DNA from: PALSA-505 sp036502085
GTDB lineage: Bacteria; Actinomycetota; Actinomycetes; Streptosporangiales; Streptosporangiaceae
Assembly (NCBI GenBank): GCA_036502085.1
Contig: DASXZD010000099.1
Location: forward strand, 3,733 to 67,732
Length of the DNA stretch: 64,000 nt
Direction: 5' to 3'
Each line of letters opens with the position of its first letter. Position 1 is the stretch's first letter. The position numbers and the translations under genes were made by a program. Positions 18,801-26,769 of the stretch are shown here, in pieces. The notes under the pieces are model-generated. The model saw only the letters and a program-made list of their open reading frames with translations. It had not been told where the DNA came from and did no database searches.

Positions 18801-19310
18801 AGCAGAGACGAGCTTGACGAGTACTCGCTGCGGCTGCGCGCGGCCTCGCCCGCCGCCTGCGCCTGGGCCACCGCCCAGCCGGCCGCCCGGCCGGGCACCC
18901 CCCAGCCGGGCATCCGCCAGCAGGGCACCGCCCCGAAGCTGGACGCCGCCCAGCGGGCCACCGCCCGGCGGGCCGCCGCCCCGAAGCTGGATACTGCCCG
19001 GGAGCCGGGCACATCCGACCCGGAGTTCGCGGCGCTGCACCGGCAGCTATGCGACATCCTGGCCGAGCCGGCCGCGATCGTGGACGCCCGCATCGCGACC
19101 GCCGTGGAGTGCCTGTCCAAGGCCGGACGGCCGGTCGGATGCGAGCTGGTCGCCGACGGCCGGTACGCCGACGGCTGGACGCTGCTGCGCTCCGGGGAGG
19201 TATCCATCGCCTCCGCCGTGGTCCAGATCAGCGGCATCTCGCACCCGGTCGCAGTGTCGATCATGACCGGCACCGGCGCAAAGGCTCCCTCCCCGCCCGG
19301 CACCGCATGA
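15810..19310 (+). CDS. Orphan acyltransferase-dehydratase (AT-DH) polyketide-synthase-like protein
   Basis: A 1166-aa protein. Residues about 150-450 form an acyltransferase domain: LLFPGLGIGQ, GHSLGE with catalytic Ser216, and HAFHS at 315-319, the pattern of malonyl-type AT. A low-complexity linker (about 460-610) leads to a double-hotdog/product-template-like DH region (about 614-880, with YLADYLIDGTAVLPAALALE and SPGLNDATIHVLQACFPHRR). The C-terminal piece (RIATAVECLSKAGRPVGCEL...) faintly resembles the degenerate phosphopantetheinyl-transferase tail of enediyne PKSs. No ketosynthase, carrier protein or ketoreductase is encoded nearby. The frame is intact, so it may partner with genes elsewhere. 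Confidence 0.75.
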   Translation: MTCTSSGRTGTSQEPVPPPGLADQARIPPQHAGTTDEDPGRRPRGEARRPWRAQPKPEAYVLHARDAAALAASARRIADLAPFLSDAELGDLACQLGRAGCPPGGFRLGIVASGQRDLAGLAASAARLVPSLVAGRLAAVPGVFAGYDTRGRVMLLFPGLGIGQDEGTGSDACAPPPPFRLTDPEAVQPAVLHASLSGLRWLDRLGVTAAAAIGHSLGEITGLVWADCISETEATRLVAQRSAVISASGARQTAMVSVTANAATARELAAGTDLVIAAYNGPRSHVLAGPAAGARELIRRAGQHGVRAVVLDVSHAFHSPAMAGCVAPLRSILADVRFKVPRRPLFSTVTGREITPRDDISAMLCAELTSPARFVEALDAACGGIDLLCETGPGHALATLAATGCDIPAVSLESRTGEDLGTAKTAAALFAAGAVNSLEPMLAGRTAQPIDIWQERIQISAPNGRAPRAAPPPRHAAVPPASPAGTAPYADSAVPVASPAAYEIGATTKDTAPVLSDTWARAAADGTGPDRPDTAGDVLGVPDGLELVMMSAPIMADLTPQVPAASAASAVPAARATAEAGLPAAAGRTAGQQDVSPADRSSGGGPPRPGPGGRFLQQIDVHYPGSELVADSQLNADADPYLADYLIDGTAVLPAALALEAMAQAASALAGQPLRHAEQVCFDAPVVIRQDKTLRVCAKRAGRHVTAVLRSQQDGRWIEHGRAIFREAGPSDLPAPPDLPAPPEQRAGGDPGSRIWGTAEPTLDILDSTDLYGSICFQSGRFRRVAFLPELSSRRCRALIRGDDDQPWFGAIAGLAGSPLVLGSPGLNDATIHVLQACFPHRRMQPAGCDSVTISGRPVRGAVEVSAVQRPAPPAGPRPSRLMAPEDALSALAGLAAPVPPVPDEYVWDVTAADTAGRPVVIWRGLRLIEAGPVPGHRVLPPGLLGVLLERGASGLGLDPALRVAVRCEQPQYPPAGRRARSGAAAPPRLAGWVSARSRDELDEYSLRLRAASPAACAWATAQPAARPGTPQPGIRQQGTAPKLDAAQRATARRAAAPKLDTAREPGTSDPEFAALHRQLCDILAEPAAIVDARIATAVECLSKAGRPVGCELVADGRYADGWTLLRSGEVSIASAVVQISGISHPVAVSIMTGTGAKAPSPPGTA

Positions 19311-19345
19311 TTGGCCTGGTGGACGAGAAGGTTTAAGGTCGCGCC

Positions 19346-19786
19346 ATGAGCCTGCAGCAGTCCCTGACCGATATCGGCCTCAAGACCATGAGCCGCGTGC
19401 ACCAGACCATCCTGCACCTGACGGGCGGCCGGGTGCTGAGCTCCGCCTTCGGCATGCCTGCCGTCGAACTGCACACCGTGGGGCGCAAGTCGGGCCAGCC
19501 GCGCACGACCATGCTGACCGCGCCGGTCATCGATGGCGACCAGGTAGTGCTGGTGGCCTCCAAGGGCGGTGACGACCGCGACCCCGACTGGTACCGCAAC
19601 CTGATCGCCCAGCCCGAGATCGAGTTGACCGTGGCTGGCCGGCGCCGTCCGATGCGCGCCCGGCAGGCCACGGCCGAGGAGAAGGCCGAGCTATGGCCGC
19701 GGATCGTGGCATCCTACAAAGGCTACGGCGGCTACCAGCGCCGCACCAGCCGCGACATCCCCGTGGTCATCTGCGAGCCGCGCTGA
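19346..19786 (+). CDS. Nitroreductase family deazaflavin (F420)-dependent oxidoreductase
   Basis: A 146-aa Ddn-like split-beta-barrel protein. Typical motifs are ELHTVGRKSGQPRTTMLTAP and VLVASKGGDDRDPDWYRNL, followed by the closing YKGYGGYQRRTSRDIPVVI. The family uses F420H2 to reduce quinones or nitro-compounds, and occurs mainly in F420-producing actinobacteria. It lies 35 bp after the AT-DH gene and may share its transcript. Substrate unknown. Confidence 0.88.
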   Translation: MSLQQSLTDIGLKTMSRVHQTILHLTGGRVLSSAFGMPAVELHTVGRKSGQPRTTMLTAPVIDGDQVVLVASKGGDDRDPDWYRNLIAQPEIELTVAGRRRPMRARQATAEEKAELWPRIVASYKGYGGYQRRTSRDIPVVICEPR

Positions 19787-19815
19787 GCGCCTCTGCCCAC
19801 GCCGTGACAGCCGGA

Positions 19816-20664
19816 TCATCCGCCTGCCCAAGCCGGCGGCCGCAGGCCGGCGAACAGGTCGTCTTCGGGAACCGGAGTGCCGGTCGCGTCGGCGGCCTTG
19901 ATGAAAGATTCGCGCCCGAACGCCGCCTCCGCGATCTCCGGCGGGATCTTGCTGAGCCACGACTCCTGGATCTGGCTGGAGTGCGCGAACAGCGCCTTCC
20001 GCTTGCGCTCGAGCACGGGCCGGATGTCCACGGTCGTGGTGATGCGCTCCTCGGCCTCGGCCATCTGCTGCCGCATTTCCGGCGTAAAGTCGTCACCCGA
20101 CGGGACGTCCGCGCCGATCTCGCGCAGCGCGTCCCACACCTTCTGCCAGTCGCTGCTGCGCAGCGCGGCGAGGTACAGCTTGGCCGGGATGCCGGTCGCC
20201 TGCACCGCCGCCACCGCGGCCCGGGCCGCGTGCACGTGGTCGGGATGCTGGTAGGGCCCATCGGGGTCGTAGGTGACCACGACCTGCGGCCGGTACCGCT
20301 CGATCAGCGCGCCGATCCGCGCCGCCACGTCGGCTAGCGGAATGTTGCAGAACGCGTCCGGGCGGTCCTTGTAGTCCCAGTCGGGCATGCCGGAGTCGTG
20401 ATAGCCGAGCGTCTCTACCTCGGTCACCCCGAGTATCGCGCAGGACTCGCGCAGCTCGGCCAGCCGCAGCTTGGCCACCTGCTGCTCGTCGTGCCCCTCC
20501 TCGCCGGGCTTGATGCCGCCCGGCGCATCGCCGAACTCGCCGTTCGTGCACGTCACTACCACGGTGCGGACACCCTGCCCGGAGTAGGTCGCCAGCACGC
20601 CGCCGGTGCTGGACGCCTCGTCGTCAGGATGCGCATGTACTGCCAGGAAGGTCAGGTCCGTCAT
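19816..20664 (-). CDS. mca: Mycothiol S-conjugate amidase
   Basis: Zinc hydrolase of the LmbE/PIG-L family that cleaves mycothiol conjugates to mercapturic acids and glucosaminyl-inositol. The 282-aa product starts at the ATG at 20664 (MTDLTFLAVHAHPDDEASST). Zinc ligands lie in HAHPDDE and in YQHPDHVHA, and the Mca-type segment NGEFGDAPGGIKPGEEGHDE is present. A longer frame to 20730 adds a spurious arginine-rich stretch. It marks a mycothiol-producing actinobacterium and converges with the nitroreductase gene. Confidence 0.93.
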   Translation of the reverse strand: MTDLTFLAVHAHPDDEASSTGGVLATYSGQGVRTVVVTCTNGEFGDAPGGIKPGEEGHDEQQVAKLRLAELRESCAILGVTEVETLGYHDSGMPDWDYKDRPDAFCNIPLADVAARIGALIERYRPQVVVTYDPDGPYQHPDHVHAARAAVAAVQATGIPAKLYLAALRSSDWQKVWDALREIGADVPSGDDFTPEMRQQMAEAEERITTTVDIRPVLERKRKALFAHSSQIQESWLSKIPPEIAEAAFGRESFIKAADATGTPVPEDDLFAGLRPPAWAGG

Positions 20665-20841
20665 GCCCACAGCCTGCCTGACGCGCGCTCGCCGCCGGCG
20701 GCCGACCCTGCCAGCCAGCGGGCCGCTCACGACGGGCAGGTGTCAGCGCACCGCGTCGACGACGAGCAGCACGATGGCAAGAACGAGCGTGCGTATTCAC
20801 CTCCGGCCTCCGGCCTCCGCAGGCAGTCGCGACGTGAATGA

Positions 20842-21663
20842 TCAGGACCATCGGATCCGCATCTCGCCGCGCCAGGCCTCGAGCAGGGCAGGATCGCCGC
20901 GCACGGACAGAGCGCCGGGCGGCTTGCGGTTCCACAGCATGAGGTAGAGGTCCGACCCCGGTCCGCTGATCTCGCAGTAACGCCCGGCCGGCTCGTCCGC
21001 CGCGCCGGCTCCCGCAGGAACCTGGACCCTTGAGATCTCGGTGTGCTCCGCGCCCAGCCCGACCGCCCAGGCCGGCCCGGCACCGTCACCAGTCCCATCG
21101 CCGTCGGCGGCGCGAAGCCAGAGCGCTCCCGGCCGGCCGTCCGGCGCCTGCCGCCGGCCGCGGCGGCCAAATCCCATCAGCAGCTCATCGATGCCGTCGG
21201 CGGCAAACCGCGGATCGAAGGCCCGCGGCTCTTCGTCGCGCACCAGGGCCGCCGCGAGCTGGGCGTCCACCCGGTGGATCGCCGTCTCGTGGGCCTGCCT
21301 GCGGGCCCAGAACGCCAGCGGCGAGGGCGCGGGCAGGAAGGTCCAGCAGCGCACCGCCGGGTCCGCGGCGGACAGCACGGACACCAGGCGGGCGTGCCCC
21401 TCGCGGAACCAGCCGATCAGCTCGTCGTCGCCGGGAGCAAGCCGCAGCAGCTCCACCTCGTCCGGCCTTGGCACCATCTCGGTCCGCGCCTCGGCCACGT
21501 ACCCCGCGGCCCACCTGTGCACGTAGCCGAGGTGCGCGAGCAGGTCGCGCATCCGCCAGCCGGGGCAGGTCGGCACCCGGGTATCCAGCGGGATCCGCTC
21601 GGCCGTCCGGGCGAGCAGCTCACCCTCGCCGCTGATACTGGCAATGTGCTCGGCAACATCCAT
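20842..21663 (-). CDS. Maleylpyruvate isomerase family (mycothiol-dependent-type) protein
   Basis: A 273-aa DinB-fold protein. The N-terminal domain has VPTCPGWRMRDLLAHLGYVHRWAAG, whose His is one metal ligand, and RRQAHETAIHRVDAQ supplies the other His ligands. The C-terminal part is an SCP2-like region. This family includes mycothiol-dependent maleylpyruvate isomerase and uncharacterised enzymes; its place next to mca fits a thiol role. The start ATG 21663 is chosen by family length; an upstream GTG at 21717 is possible. Confidence 0.8.
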   Translation of the reverse strand: MDVAEHIASISGEGELLARTAERIPLDTRVPTCPGWRMRDLLAHLGYVHRWAAGYVAEARTEMVPRPDEVELLRLAPGDDELIGWFREGHARLVSVLSAADPAVRCWTFLPAPSPLAFWARRQAHETAIHRVDAQLAAALVRDEEPRAFDPRFAADGIDELLMGFGRRGRRQAPDGRPGALWLRAADGDGTGDGAGPAWAVGLGAEHTEISRVQVPAGAGAADEPAGRYCEISGPGSDLYLMLWNRKPPGALSVRGDPALLEAWRGEMRIRWS

Positions 21664-21830
21664 CCCCAGAGAGTGGCACGACGAGTCGGCCGACCGCTCG
21701 GAATATTCGCCGTTCACCGCCTTGCCGCGGGGCCGGGCACAGCGCGCCAGACTGGGAAGGCGAGCTCCGGTTCGCGGTGTGTCAGTATGGAACCGAATGC
21801 GGTTCTGGTTCCTAGGGAAGGACGGCTCGG

Positions 21831-23099
21831 ATGACGGCGCCAGCCCCCCTGCCGCAGCTCGGCGGCAAGGACCTCGACCTATCGGAGACCGAATTCTGGG
21901 GCCTCCCGCTCGCCGAGCGGGCCGCGGCCTTCGCGCAGTTGCGCGCCCTCGACCACCCGGCCTTCTTCGCCGAGCCGGACACGCCGTTTCCGAAGGGCGC
22001 CGGCTATTACGCCCTGGCCCGGCACGCCGACGTCACCGAGGCGAGCCGGCATCCCGACGTGTTCTGCTCGGGCCAGGGCGCGACGCAGATTCCCGACGTG
22101 CCCGCCGAGTTCAACGAGTACTTCGGCTCGATGATCAACATGGACGACCCGCGGCACTCGCGGCTGCGCCGGATCGTCTCCCGCTCGTTCACGCCGAAGA
22201 TGATCAAGAAGTTCGAAGAGGACGTGGACCGGGCCGCCGGGCAGGTCGTCACCGAGCTGCTGGACCGGGGGCCGTGCGACTTCGTGCCGCACGTCGCGGT
22301 CAGGCTCCCCCTCAAGATCATTTGCGACATGATGGGCATCAGTGACGCGCACTACGACATGGTGCTGCGCAACAGCAACATGATCCTGTCCGGCTTCGAC
22401 CCCGAGCTGGTCAGCGAGAACATGGACGAGGCGCTGGGCCAGATCATGACGTCGGCCGAAGAGCTTCGCGCGCTGGTCACCGACCTCGCCGCCGCCCGGG
22501 AGAAGAATCCCGCCGACGACCTGGTCTCGGCCCTGGTGAACGCGAACATCGACGGCGAGCGCCTGACCGGCGCCGAGCTGGCCTCGTTCTTCATCCTGCT
22601 GGTGGTGGCCGGCAACGAGACCACCCGCAACGCGATCTCGCACGCGCTGTGGCTGCTCACCCAGCACGGCGACCAGCGCGCCCTGCTGGCCGGCGACGTC
22701 GAGGGGAGAATCGGCGGCGCGGTCGAGGAGATCGTGCGCTACGCGTCGCCGGTCATCTTCATGCGGCGGACGCTGACCCGCGACTACACGATGGGCGGGC
22801 ACGACTACGCGGCGGGCGACAAGACCGTGCTGTTCTACTGGGCGGCCAACCGGGACGAGTCGGTGTTCACCGATCCGGAGCGGTTCGACATCACTCGCCA
22901 GCCCAACCCGCACGTCGGCTTCGGCGGCCCCGGCCCGCACTTCTGCCTGGGCGCGCACCTGGCCCGCCGGGAGATCACAGTGATGCTGCGCGAGCTGCTG
23001 CGCCGGGTGCCCGACATCCGCGCCGCCGGCGAGCCAGACCGGCTGATGTCCGCGTTCATCAACGGCATCAAGCGGCTGCCCTGCGAGTTCAGCACCTGA
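21831..23099 (+). CDS. Cytochrome P450
   Basis: A 422-aa soluble bacterial P450. The I-helix oxygen-activation motif is VVAGNETTR, the ExxR is EEIVR, and the heme loop is FGGPGPHFCLGAHLAR with Cys372 as the iron ligand. The overall style (SMINMDDPRHSRLRRIVSRSFTPKMIKKFE; FMRRTLTRDYTMGGHDYAAGD) resembles the CYP125/CYP142 steroid or fatty-acid hydroxylase group, but the substrate is not determinable here. No ferredoxin or reductase gene is adjacent. Confidence 0.93.
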   Translation: MTAPAPLPQLGGKDLDLSETEFWGLPLAERAAAFAQLRALDHPAFFAEPDTPFPKGAGYYALARHADVTEASRHPDVFCSGQGATQIPDVPAEFNEYFGSMINMDDPRHSRLRRIVSRSFTPKMIKKFEEDVDRAAGQVVTELLDRGPCDFVPHVAVRLPLKIICDMMGISDAHYDMVLRNSNMILSGFDPELVSENMDEALGQIMTSAEELRALVTDLAAAREKNPADDLVSALVNANIDGERLTGAELASFFILLVVAGNETTRNAISHALWLLTQHGDQRALLAGDVEGRIGGAVEEIVRYASPVIFMRRTLTRDYTMGGHDYAAGDKTVLFYWAANRDESVFTDPERFDITRQPNPHVGFGGPGPHFCLGAHLARREITVMLRELLRRVPDIRAAGEPDRLMSAFINGIKRLPCEFST

Positions 23100-23143
23100 T
23101 CCGCCGGGCCCGGCGCTTCCGGGCCGCGGCCGGGCGGCGGCCG

Positions 23144-23422
23144 TCAGCCGAGCGCCGCGACCCGCCGGGCCAGCGCGAAGTCGGCGGCGGTCAGCCCGCC
23201 CGCCGAGTGGGTGGAGAGGGTCAGCGTCACCCGGTTCCACTGGATCAGGATGTCCGGATGGTGGTTGGCCGCCTCGGCCAGGAAGGCGACCGCCCCGACG
23301 TATAGCATCGCGTCGCGGAAGTCCTCCCTGGTCGCGGTGCACACGATGCTGGAGCCGCTGCGCTCCCAGCCCGGAGTGGTGTCAAGTTCGGCCGTGATCG
23401 CTTCTTCGCTGAGCAAGTCCAT
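23144..23422 (-). CDS. 4a-hydroxytetrahydrobiopterin dehydratase (pterin carbinolamine dehydratase)
   Basis: A 92-aa PCD/DCoH protein that dehydrates 4a-hydroxytetrahydropterin. The signature is complete: EAANHHPDILIQWNRVTLTLSTH followed by GGLTAADFALA. It converges with the P450 gene and is divergent from the glycine riboswitch operon. No aromatic amino acid hydroxylase is visible in the window, so its partner lies elsewhere. Confidence 0.92.
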   Translation of the reverse strand: MDLLSEEAITAELDTTPGWERSGSSIVCTATREDFRDAMLYVGAVAFLAEAANHHPDILIQWNRVTLTLSTHSAGGLTAADFALARRVAALG

Positions 23423-23479
23423 TCGTCTGCCATATCACGTTCGGAACGCCTGCTGCTAGGCTGCCGGGTAGCCATCGAC

Positions 23480-23684
23480 CCCGCGCGGGAGAGTCTCGCC
23501 GCCGCCAGCGGCGGGCGCCGAAGGAGCAACCCACACCAGGGAAATCTCACAGGCCAGCGGACCGCGCGGGTGAGGCGACCTCTGGAAAGCAGGGCCTCCG
23601 GGTTCCTCGCCGAAGGTGAAAGCCGCGGTGCGCGGCGAATCTCTCAGGCACAGATGACAGAGGGGCCGCAATCGACCTCTGGAG
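23480..23684 (+). promoter_or_regulatory. Tandem glycine riboswitch upstream of gcvT
   Basis: Two glycine aptamers in series. Aptamer 1 has a perfect 9-bp P1 (CCCGCGCGG 23480-23488 with CCGCGCGGG 23562-23570) and the core GCCGAAGGAGCAA and AAATCTCACAGGC. Aptamer 2 has P1 CCTCTG (23579-23584) with CAGAGG (23658-23663), and the core GCCGAAGGTGAAAGCC and AATCTCTCAGGCA. ACCTCTGGA is repeated at 23675-23683, so CAGAGG can pair instead with CCTCTG at 23676-23681, whose last G belongs to the GGAG ribosome site. Glycine binding should free that site, giving an ON switch. Confidence 0.93.
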
Positions 23685-23692
23685 TGCCTGCA

Positions 23693-24829
23693 ATGTCACA
23701 CCCACAGCCTGACGAACTGCGCCAGACTCCGCTGCGGTCGGTGCACGAGCACCTCGGCGCCAGCATGACCGGGTTCGCCGGATGGCTGATGCCGCTGCGC
23801 TACGGCAGTGAGACCGCCGAGCACCGCGCGGTCCGCACCGCGGCCGGCCTGTTCGACCTGTCGCACATGGGCGAGATCGCGGTAACCGGGCCGGAGGCGG
23901 CCGCGGCGCTCGACTACGCGCTCGTCGGCCAGCCGTCCGCCATGGCCCCCGGCCGGGCGCGCTACACGATGATCTGCGCCGTCGACGGCGGCGTGCTCGA
24001 CGACCTGATCGTGTACCGGACCGGCGACGAGGCGTTCCTGGTCGTCGCGAACGCCGCCAACACCCCGGCCGTGCTCAGCGAGCTCACCGCGCGGGCGGCC
24101 GAGATGACGGCCGAGGTCACGGACCGGACCAGCGACTACGCACTGATCGCAATCCAGGGTCCGAACGGTTCCACCATTCTCGCTCCGGTCACCGACACCG
24201 ATCTCTCGTCGATCAAGTACTACACCAGCCACGAGGCGGTCATCTGCGGCCATCAGGTGCTGCTCGCCCGCACCGGATACACCGGCGAAGACGGGTTCGA
24301 GCTGTACTGCCCGCCGCAGCAGGCCGAGCCGCTGTGGACGGCGCTGATGGACGCCGGCGCGGACCACGGGCTCGTGCCGGCCGGCCTGGCGGCCCGCGAT
24401 ACCCTCCGGCTTGAGGCCGGCATGCCGCTGTACGGCAACGAACTCGGCCCAGACATGACGCCGTTCGACGCGGGCCTGGGCAGGGTGGTCAAGCTGGACA
24501 AGCCGGGAGACTTCGTCGGCCGGGCCGCGCTCAGCCAGCGGGCCGGGCAGCCGCCGCGGCGGGTGCTGGCCGGCCTGACCTGCCGCGGCCGCCGGGTCCC
24601 CAGGCACGGTTACCAGGTGCTCTGGGACGGCCGGCCGTGCGGCACGGTGACCAGCGGCGCGCCGTCGCCGACCCTGGGCCAGCCCATCGCCATGGCTTAC
24701 CTGGACCCCGAGATCCCCGGGCTCGCCCAGCAGCCCGGCGCCGGCGAGGGCCGGCTGTCCATCGACATCAGGGGCCGCGGCGAGGCCGCGGACCTGGTGA
24801 CGCTCCCCTTTTACCAGAGAGGGCAATGA
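23693..24829 (+). CDS. gcvT: Glycine cleavage system T protein (aminomethyltransferase)
   Basis: Transfers the methylene group from aminomethyl-lipoyl-GcvH to tetrahydrofolate. The 378-aa product starts at the ATG at 23693, eight bases after GGAG. Visible blocks are TPLRSVHEHLGASMTGFAGWLMPLRY, HRAVRTAAGLFDLSHMGEI, RTGYTGEDGFELYC and GLAARDTLRLEAGMPLYGNEL. It is the first gene of the glycine-riboswitch operon; its stop overlaps an ATG of gcvH. gcvP is not in the window. Confidence 0.96.
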   Translation: MSHPQPDELRQTPLRSVHEHLGASMTGFAGWLMPLRYGSETAEHRAVRTAAGLFDLSHMGEIAVTGPEAAAALDYALVGQPSAMAPGRARYTMICAVDGGVLDDLIVYRTGDEAFLVVANAANTPAVLSELTARAAEMTAEVTDRTSDYALIAIQGPNGSTILAPVTDTDLSSIKYYTSHEAVICGHQVLLARTGYTGEDGFELYCPPQQAEPLWTALMDAGADHGLVPAGLAARDTLRLEAGMPLYGNELGPDMTPFDAGLGRVVKLDKPGDFVGRAALSQRAGQPPRRVLAGLTCRGRRVPRHGYQVLWDGRPCGTVTSGAPSPTLGQPIAMAYLDPEIPGLAQQPGAGEGRLSIDIRGRGEAADLVTLPFYQRGQ

Positions 24830-24831
24830 CC

Positions 24832-25212
24832 ATGAGCGTTCCCGAGCAGCTTCAGTACACCCCTGAGCACGAGTGGGTGACGATCGAGGACCAGACGGCC
24901 ACCGTCGGCATCACCGAGTACGCCGCCAGCGCGCTCGGCGACGTGGTGTACGTGTCGCCGCCGACTGTGGGCGCCTCGGTGACCGCGGGCGAGCCGTGCG
25001 GCGAGATCGAGTCCACCAAATCGGTGAGCGACCTGTTCTCCCCCGTCAACGGCGAGGTCTTGGAGGTCAACCCGGACGTCGAAGACGACCCCGGACTGAT
25101 CAACGCCACCCCGTACTCGACCTGGCTGTTCAAGGTCGCGACGACCGGCGAGCCGCCGTCGGACCTGCTGTCCGCGGCGCAGTACACCGAGCTGACCGGC
25201 GAAACAGGCTGA
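24832..25212 (+). CDS. gcvH: Glycine cleavage system H protein
   Basis: Lipoylated shuttle of the glycine cleavage complex. The 126-aa protein carries the lipoyl motif CGEIESTKSVSDLFSPVNG with Lys63 as the modified residue. The ATG at 24832 is preferred because GAGAGGG lies about nine bases upstream; the ATG at 24826, overlapping the gcvT stop, would add two residues. Confidence 0.96.
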   Translation: MSVPEQLQYTPEHEWVTIEDQTATVGITEYAASALGDVVYVSPPTVGASVTAGEPCGEIESTKSVSDLFSPVNGEVLEVNPDVEDDPGLINATPYSTWLFKVATTGEPPSDLLSAAQYTELTGETG

Positions 25213-25260
25213 CCAATCGGGCCGCCCGCCGCCGCGCGGCCCGCTGAGGCGGGTATACCA

Positions 25261-26721
25261 GTGACGATCAGCGTCTTCGACCTGTTCAAGATCGGAATCG
25301 GCCCGTCCAGCTCGCATACCGTCGGCCCGATGACGGCCGCCTGCCGGTTCGCCCGCGGCTTGCAGGCCGACGGGCTGCTGTCCCGGGTGGCCTCGGTGCG
25401 GGTCGTGCTGTATGGGTCGCTCGGCCTGACCGGCAAGGGCCACGGCAGCGACAAGGCGGTCCTGCTCGGGCTGGAGGGCGAGACGCCCGACCTGGTTGAC
25501 ACCGACGCGATCGGGGCCAGGCTCGCGGCGATCCGCGAGCGGTCGGCCGTGCGCCTGCTCGGCCAGCACGAGATCCGCTTCGACCCGGCGGCCGACCTGG
25601 AGTTCGAGCGCAAGCGCTCGCTCCCGGCGCACCCGAACGGCATGTCGTTCACCGCCGCCGACTCGGCCGGCCGGGAGCTGGCCCGGCGGGTCTACTATTC
25701 GGTCGGCGGCGGCTTCGTCGTGGACGAGAGCGCGGTCGGCACCGACCGGATCAAGCCGGACGACAGGGAGCTGCCGCACCCGTTCCGCAGCGGCGTTGAG
25801 CTGCTGGCGGAGACGGAGAGGACCGGCCTGCCGATCAGCGCGCTGATGCTGGCCAACGAGACGGCCTGGCGGCCGGAAGAGCAGACCAGGGCCGGGCTGC
25901 TGGACCGGTGGCGGGTCATGACCGAGTGCGTGCGCCGCGGCTGTACCACCGAGGGCACGCTACCCGGCGGCCTCAAGGTGAGCAGGCGCGCGCCAGCGGT
26001 CTACGCCCAGCTGGCCGCCGCGGACCGGCTGGCCCGGCTTGACGCCGGCGGGCCGGCCTGGCCCGGCGCGGCGGGCGGCCCGCGCAGCGCGGGACGGCCG
26101 GGCCCGGCCGGCCGCGCGCATGACCCGCTGCGGGCGATGGACTGGCTGACCTTGTACGCGCTGGCCGTCAGCGAGGAGAACGCAGCCGGCGGCCGGGTGG
26201 TCACCGCGCCGACCAACGGCGCGGCCGGGATCATCCCCGCCGTGCTGCACTACTACCGGGACTTCGTGCCCGGCAGCGACGACGAGGGCGTGCTGCGCTT
26301 CCTGCTCACCGCGGGCGCGGTCGGCATCTTGTTCAAGGAGAACGCGTCGATCTCCGGAGCCGAGGTCGGCTGCCAGGGCGAGGTGGGCTCGGCCTGCTCG
26401 ATGGCCGCGGCCGGCCTCACCGAAGCGCTCGGCGGCACTCCCGCCCAGGTGGAGAACGCCGCCGAGATCGCGATGGAGCACCACCTGGGGCTCACCTGCG
26501 ACCCGATCGGCGGCCTGGTCCAGGTGCCGTGCATCGAGCGGAACGCGATGGCCTCGGTGCAGGCGCTCACCGCGTCCCGGATGGCGCTGCGCGGCGACGG
26601 GCAGCACCTCGTCCTGCTCGACAAGGTGATCAAGACCATGCGGGACACCGGCCGGGACATGCACGCCAAGTACAAGGAGACCTCCCGCGGCGGTCTCGCC
26701 GTCAACGTGATCGAATGCTGA
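25261..26721 (+). CDS. sdaA: L-serine ammonia-lyase (iron-sulfur, single chain)
   Basis: Deaminates L-serine to pyruvate and ammonia. The 486-aa chain has the N-terminal beta domain (SVFDLFKIGIGPSSSHTVGPM) and the catalytic alpha domain with the cluster cysteines in EVGCQGEVGSACSMAAAG and CDPIGGLVQVPCIERN. A Gly/Pro/Ala-rich insert of about 25 residues lies near residue 265. The GTG start follows gcvH by 48 bp. Within the glycine-controlled operon it could drain serine made from glycine to pyruvate. The glyA gene that often sits between gcvH and sdaA in Streptomyces is absent here. Confidence 0.95.
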   Translation: MTISVFDLFKIGIGPSSSHTVGPMTAACRFARGLQADGLLSRVASVRVVLYGSLGLTGKGHGSDKAVLLGLEGETPDLVDTDAIGARLAAIRERSAVRLLGQHEIRFDPAADLEFERKRSLPAHPNGMSFTAADSAGRELARRVYYSVGGGFVVDESAVGTDRIKPDDRELPHPFRSGVELLAETERTGLPISALMLANETAWRPEEQTRAGLLDRWRVMTECVRRGCTTEGTLPGGLKVSRRAPAVYAQLAAADRLARLDAGGPAWPGAAGGPRSAGRPGPAGRAHDPLRAMDWLTLYALAVSEENAAGGRVVTAPTNGAAGIIPAVLHYYRDFVPGSDDEGVLRFLLTAGAVGILFKENASISGAEVGCQGEVGSACSMAAAGLTEALGGTPAQVENAAEIAMEHHLGLTCDPIGGLVQVPCIERNAMASVQALTASRMALRGDGQHLVLLDKVIKTMRDTGRDMHAKYKETSRGGLAVNVIEC

Positions 26722-26769
26722 CCGGCGCACCGCGCGACATGCTCGCGGTGATCGTGATCGAATACTGAG

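Noticed and set aside
15825..19040. 1071-aa minus-strand frame across the AT-DH gene
   Set aside because: Antisense shadow of a protein with clear motifs on the plus strand; composition is Gly/Arg-rich and no domain is visible.
20665..20841. Small gene between mca and the mycothiol-type enzyme
   Set aside because: The interval has only short Arg/Ala-rich frames on either strand, without ribosome sites or similarity to the small membrane proteins often found beside mca.
26715..26768. 17-codon ORF after sdaA (MLTGAPRDMLAVIVIEY)
   Set aside because: It overlaps the sdaA stop and resembles a short echo of the sdaA C-terminus (VNVIEC/VIVIEY). No ribosome site and no homology; probably a small duplication.
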